Positions 61,426-64,000 of a stretch of 64,000 nucleotides of DNA are shown here, piece by piece. The notes under the pieces are model-generated. The model made no database searches, was not told where the DNA came from, and worked only from the letters and a program-made list of their open reading frames with translations. Each line of letters begins with the position of its first letter. Within the stretch, counting starts at the first letter, position 1. This DNA comes from Sphingobacteriales bacterium (GTDB lineage: Bacteria > Bacteroidota > Bacteroidia > Sphingobacteriales > Sphingobacteriaceae), in the NCBI GenBank assembly GCA_028288165.1, contig JAQBOG010000015.1, forward strand, positions 1-64,000, read 5' to 3'. The position numbers were made by a program, and so were the translations under genes.

Positions 61426-62591
61426 TATTCAGGAATCACGCAAACTACTGCTGTACAATTTTGAAACCCGCTAAATTGTCCATTCACCCGTGCCACTTGT
61501 CCGTACGTGTTGCAACCCGCATAATTTACCCCGTTTAATGTTTCTTTTACCTGCCTTAGTTCAAAATCAAAAGTTTTACCCATTCTAAGCCTGGTGGCAA
61601 CACAATCAAAAAACAAGGCAACATTTGGCTTATGCTCGCCAAGTTGCTCAATGGCATTTTTTGCAGCCATCATAGCTGCTTCTTGCGAAAAGGTATTGTC
61701 TGTAGTCATGAAATTTACATAGGCTCCCGTAGGTATGTCACTTGCCATTGCTATTGCTCCATCAGGCAGTATGGTTAAAGGAACCCTCAATTTATAATCT
61801 CCGGCTATTTCGATGCCCATGATATTGTGTAAGAAAAATGGAATAGGTTGATCAACATCTAATTGCTGATTGGTAGCTTTTGCATGTTCGAGGAATACAT
61901 CAAGAGCTGGACGTGCATTTAAGCTCATTAATTTCATTCCATCTGCCTCCGTCACACGCATTTTATGACCAACCGGCTTCCAACCATGTGCAGCCCCTAT
62001 CCCTATCGGCTTATTCGACAAAATCTCTAAAATAACCGCCGAATCTGGGTAGGCATTTGTATCGTGAAATACATGCGTACGCTGAAAATTTGCATTATCG
62101 CCGGCTCCACCACCAAAAAACTGATATTTGCCTATTGTTTTTTCGGTTAACAACTCAATTAATTCATCAGTATATCCAGACAAAGCGTCTGCGAAAATCA
62201 TAGCAGAATAATATTGATATTGAGAGTCGTGTGTTTCAGCTAAACTGTTACTCAATTCTTCAGCCACTCGTTCTCTATCGTCTTTGATGCCCTGGGCAAC
62301 TCCGGCTGTAAACTTCAAATCGGAAGACTGGATAGCAATTGCACATGCAGAGTCTGTTCCAAAATCATCAGATGTAAATTCACCTGCAGAAGAACTGCCC
62401 ACCAATATTTTAGGGTTACATGCCTCTTTTAAAGCATTTAAGAAAGATGAATAATCGTATACCGACGATGCAAATACAATTACAACATCTGGGCTTAGCT
62501 CACCAAATTTATTTCTGATTTTATGTCCTAGTGCTTGTCCGGCTTCAGTGCCATTAGTTAATTCAGTAAAAACTACTGCGGATTGAGTCAT
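61425..62591 (-). CDS. FIST-domain sensory protein
   Basis: 388 residues from MTQSAVVFTELTNG; an ATG at 62663 adds 24 residues and is less likely. FIST N domain (KFGELSPDVVIVFASSVYDY, PKILVGSSSAGEFTSDDFG) followed by a FIST C domain (QFFGGGAGDNANFQRTHVFH, HNIMGIEIAGDYKLRVPLTI). FIST domains are predicted to bind small ligands such as amino acids. The downstream histidine kinase lacks its own input domain, so FIST plus kinase form a split two-protein sensor. Output is unknown. Confidence 0.85.
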   Translation of the reverse strand: MTQSAVVFTELTNGTEAGQALGHKIRNKFGELSPDVVIVFASSVYDYSSFLNALKEACNPKILVGSSSAGEFTSDDFGTDSACAIAIQSSDLKFTAGVAQGIKDDRERVAEELSNSLAETHDSQYQYYSAMIFADALSGYTDELIELLTEKTIGKYQFFGGGAGDNANFQRTHVFHDTNAYPDSAVILEILSNKPIGIGAAHGWKPVGHKMRVTEADGMKLMSLNARPALDVFLEHAKATNQQLDVDQPIPFFLHNIMGIEIAGDYKLRVPLTILPDGAIAMASDIPTGAYVNFMTTDNTFSQEAAMMAAKNAIEQLGEHKPNVALFFDCVATRLRMGKTFDFELRQVKETLNGVNYAGCNTYGQVARVNGQFSGFQNCTAVVCVIPE

Positions 62592-62825
62592 ATGGGGTGG
62601 GGAAAAATGATAACGGTTTACAATAATTAAGCCATTATAATTTATTATTTGAAAAGAAATCATTTCACAAAATATAGAGTTTGATATGTGGAAATGTATA
62701 GCAATTACGGATCTCCCGTCGTCAGCATGAAATAATCCATTTCTCCTCTTAATCTATTGGAAGCATATGCTCATTATCAAACCGTATGAGGTTGAATATT
62801 AAGAACATTAAAAACAAATTGATTT

Positions 62826-63163
62826 TTGCGTGATGTTGTTTACAGCCCCATACTGAGATTAACACACTTCAATTCTATTCGTAGTCAAATTGTTAACAGT
62901 GCAAAGAAACGTATATATAATGATCTGATTTCTAATCAACTTTTAAGAGATATATACACTCCAGTTAAGCCTAGAGACGATGAGGCTGATATGATAGGCA
63001 GGTTCTTTAAATCAAGTAGGCAGATGAGAATAATACACCGGCAATTGAAATTCATCCACGCTTGCTAATCGAGTACAATGAGCGAAAGGAAGAATATGTG
63101 AATCGTTGGCTTGTAAAAAATGCTTTACAGGTTATTGAAAAAAGTCAGTTATACAAAATCTAG
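62826..63163 (+). pseudogene. Broken open frame of unknown family
   Basis: An open frame reads IVNSAKKRIYNDLISNQLLR, DIYTPVKPRDDEADMIGRFF, KSSRQMRIIHRQLKFI, closes, and after a shift continues HPRLLIEYNERKEEYVNRWL, VKNALQVIEKSQLYKI and a TAG at 63163. The two pieces look like one Lys/Arg- and helix-rich protein with a one-base slip near 63055. I do not recognise a family. The remaining gap around it (62592-62825 and 63164-63430) shows nothing more. Confidence 0.35.
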
Positions 63164-63430
63164 AGATAGATAAGCTTGTTAAGAACAAGATAATGTGGTT
63201 TTCCATGTGAAGCATTCAACACTCTATCACTACCTGCCTTAAATAAGTTTTTATTCTTTTAGTAAGATCTTCGATTTCAAAAGGAATTTATGTTGAGATA
63301 AATTCGTCACACCCTTACACATATTTCTCTAAAGATGAACAATTTTCATTTTGCATGAAAATCATCAGAATATGGGATTAAATTTATAATACCAATTAAA
63401 AACCGGAAAACACATCTATTTCCTAGCCTT

Positions 63431-64000
63431 ATGAAAAACGTATTCTCAATGATATTCGTTTGCATAATTTTTATATGTTCTTGCAAAAAAGAACAAATGC
63501 AACAAAATAAAATTACAAGCTCCATTTCAACGTCCCCCCTTAGCTATTAATGCTGACACTGGATCTTGGAAGCAAGTAGCGAATTATGGTGGAGGCCAAC
63601 GTACTTCTGCTGTTGGTTTTACCATCGGTGATAAAGTGTATGTCGGAACAGGTATCGGTCCAGAGTCATTTACAAGTGATTTTTGGGAATATAACCCGAA
63701 AACAAATTGTTGGACTAAAAAAAAGAGCTTTGAGGGTGGCAAAAGATCATCTGCCGTGGGGTTTAGTATCGGGGGAAAAGGTTATATCACTACAGGCACT
63801 GGATCCCCTGCACGTTTCAACGATTTATGGGAATATGATCCTACAAAAGATTCATGGACAAGAAAAGCCGATTTCCCGAGGTGAAAGAGCACAAGCTGTG
63901 GGTTTTAGTATTGGCAATAAAGAGTATTTGGGAACGGGAAACGATAATTCAGGAATTTATAAGAACGACTTTTGGGAATATGATCCTTCTGCAGACAAAT
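63431..64000 (+). pseudogene. Kelch-repeat lipoprotein with two frameshifts, truncated at the window edge
   Basis: The start ATG opens a lipoprotein signal (FVCIIFICSC) and soon closes in the original frame. An extra C in a CCCCCC run (about 63535) shifts the frame; removing one C gives STSPLAINADTGSWKQV, in frame with Kelch repeats (GFTIGDKVYVGTGIGPES, SAVGFSIGGKGYITTG and LWEYDPTKDSWTRKADFP). A second slip of about one base near 63879 leads into a third repeat (AQAVGFSIGNKEYLGTGND). Homopolymer slippage could be phase variation, a pseudogene or sequencing error. The end of the gene is beyond the window. Confidence 0.7.

Noticed and set aside
1..64000. CRISPR array, phage or conjugation genes
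   Set aside because: No regular spaced repeats, no capsid, terminase, relaxase or T4SS-like proteins found on either strand.

Overview
The window is AT-rich chromosomal DNA from a Bacteroidota bacterium, most likely Sphingobacteriaceae (Pedobacter/Mucilaginibacter-like). Supporting signs are a SusC/SusD pair, a C-terminal type IX secretion (T9SS) sorting domain on a glycoside hydrolase, CarboxypepD_reg-type TonB receptors, a bacterial GH3-family protein, many short lipoproteins and a TAnnTTTG-type promoter element. No rRNA, intact tRNA, CRISPR array or phage module is seen.

Layout. (1) 1-13.6 kb: a carbohydrate locus, all on the minus strand: SusC and SusD; a very large T9SS-exported clan GH-D alpha-galactosidase-like enzyme overlapping an FN3-like lipoprotein; a GntR regulator; a sodium/solute symporter; and a decayed ROK sugar kinase. 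(2) 13.9-19.9 kb: a plus-strand redox locus, consisting of an OmpR/histidine-kinase pair, Rieske protein, thioredoxin-like protein, ApbE flavin transferase, tiny DUF4266 lipoprotein, DUF3570 beta-barrel and b-type cytochrome. (3) 20-31 kb: mixed housekeeping and accessory genes (PfkB kinase, membrane proteins, lipoproteins, GH3 protein) with an ISAs1 transposase relic and a duplicated lipoprotein/AraC pair, one copy of which is decaying. (4) 31.7-39.4 kb: a CusRS-like two-component system (paralogous to the one at 14 kb) next to a CusA/CusB/TolC-type metal efflux system. (5) 41.5-45 kb: a small sulfur module with two DsrE-like proteins, a TsdA-like thiosulfate dehydrogenase and a TauE exporter. 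(6) 45-46.7 kb: a gene graveyard with kinase, S1/P1 nuclease and phosphoesterase-like remnants plus a tRNA-like 3' fragment. (7) 46.7-64 kb: NupC, an orphan response regulator, a TonB receptor, HD and COG4705 proteins, a serine hydrolase, a PepSY-like protein, a beta-propeller lipoprotein, a PAP2 phosphatase, an alkaline-phosphatase-family enzyme, a FIST/histidine kinase pair and a frameshifted Kelch lipoprotein running off the right edge.

The most striking non-coding signal is a dispersed family of seven intergenic elements of about 200 bp. They carry terminal inverted repeats close to GTTAAACCTGAGTTCGAT and a highly conserved palindromic core (GCGTTAGGGATTG ... hairpin ... CGGGCGTTC type). 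They look like a MITE or structured-repeat family whose cores could also act as two-way terminators. The best candidate for a poorly described protein system is the two-component/Rieske/thioredoxin/ApbE/DUF4266/DUF3570/cytochrome b cluster, where ApbE has no canonical flavoprotein partner and the tiny DUF4266 protein carries a near-match to the flavinylation motif. A relic of a second copy of its cytochrome lies at 57.6 kb.
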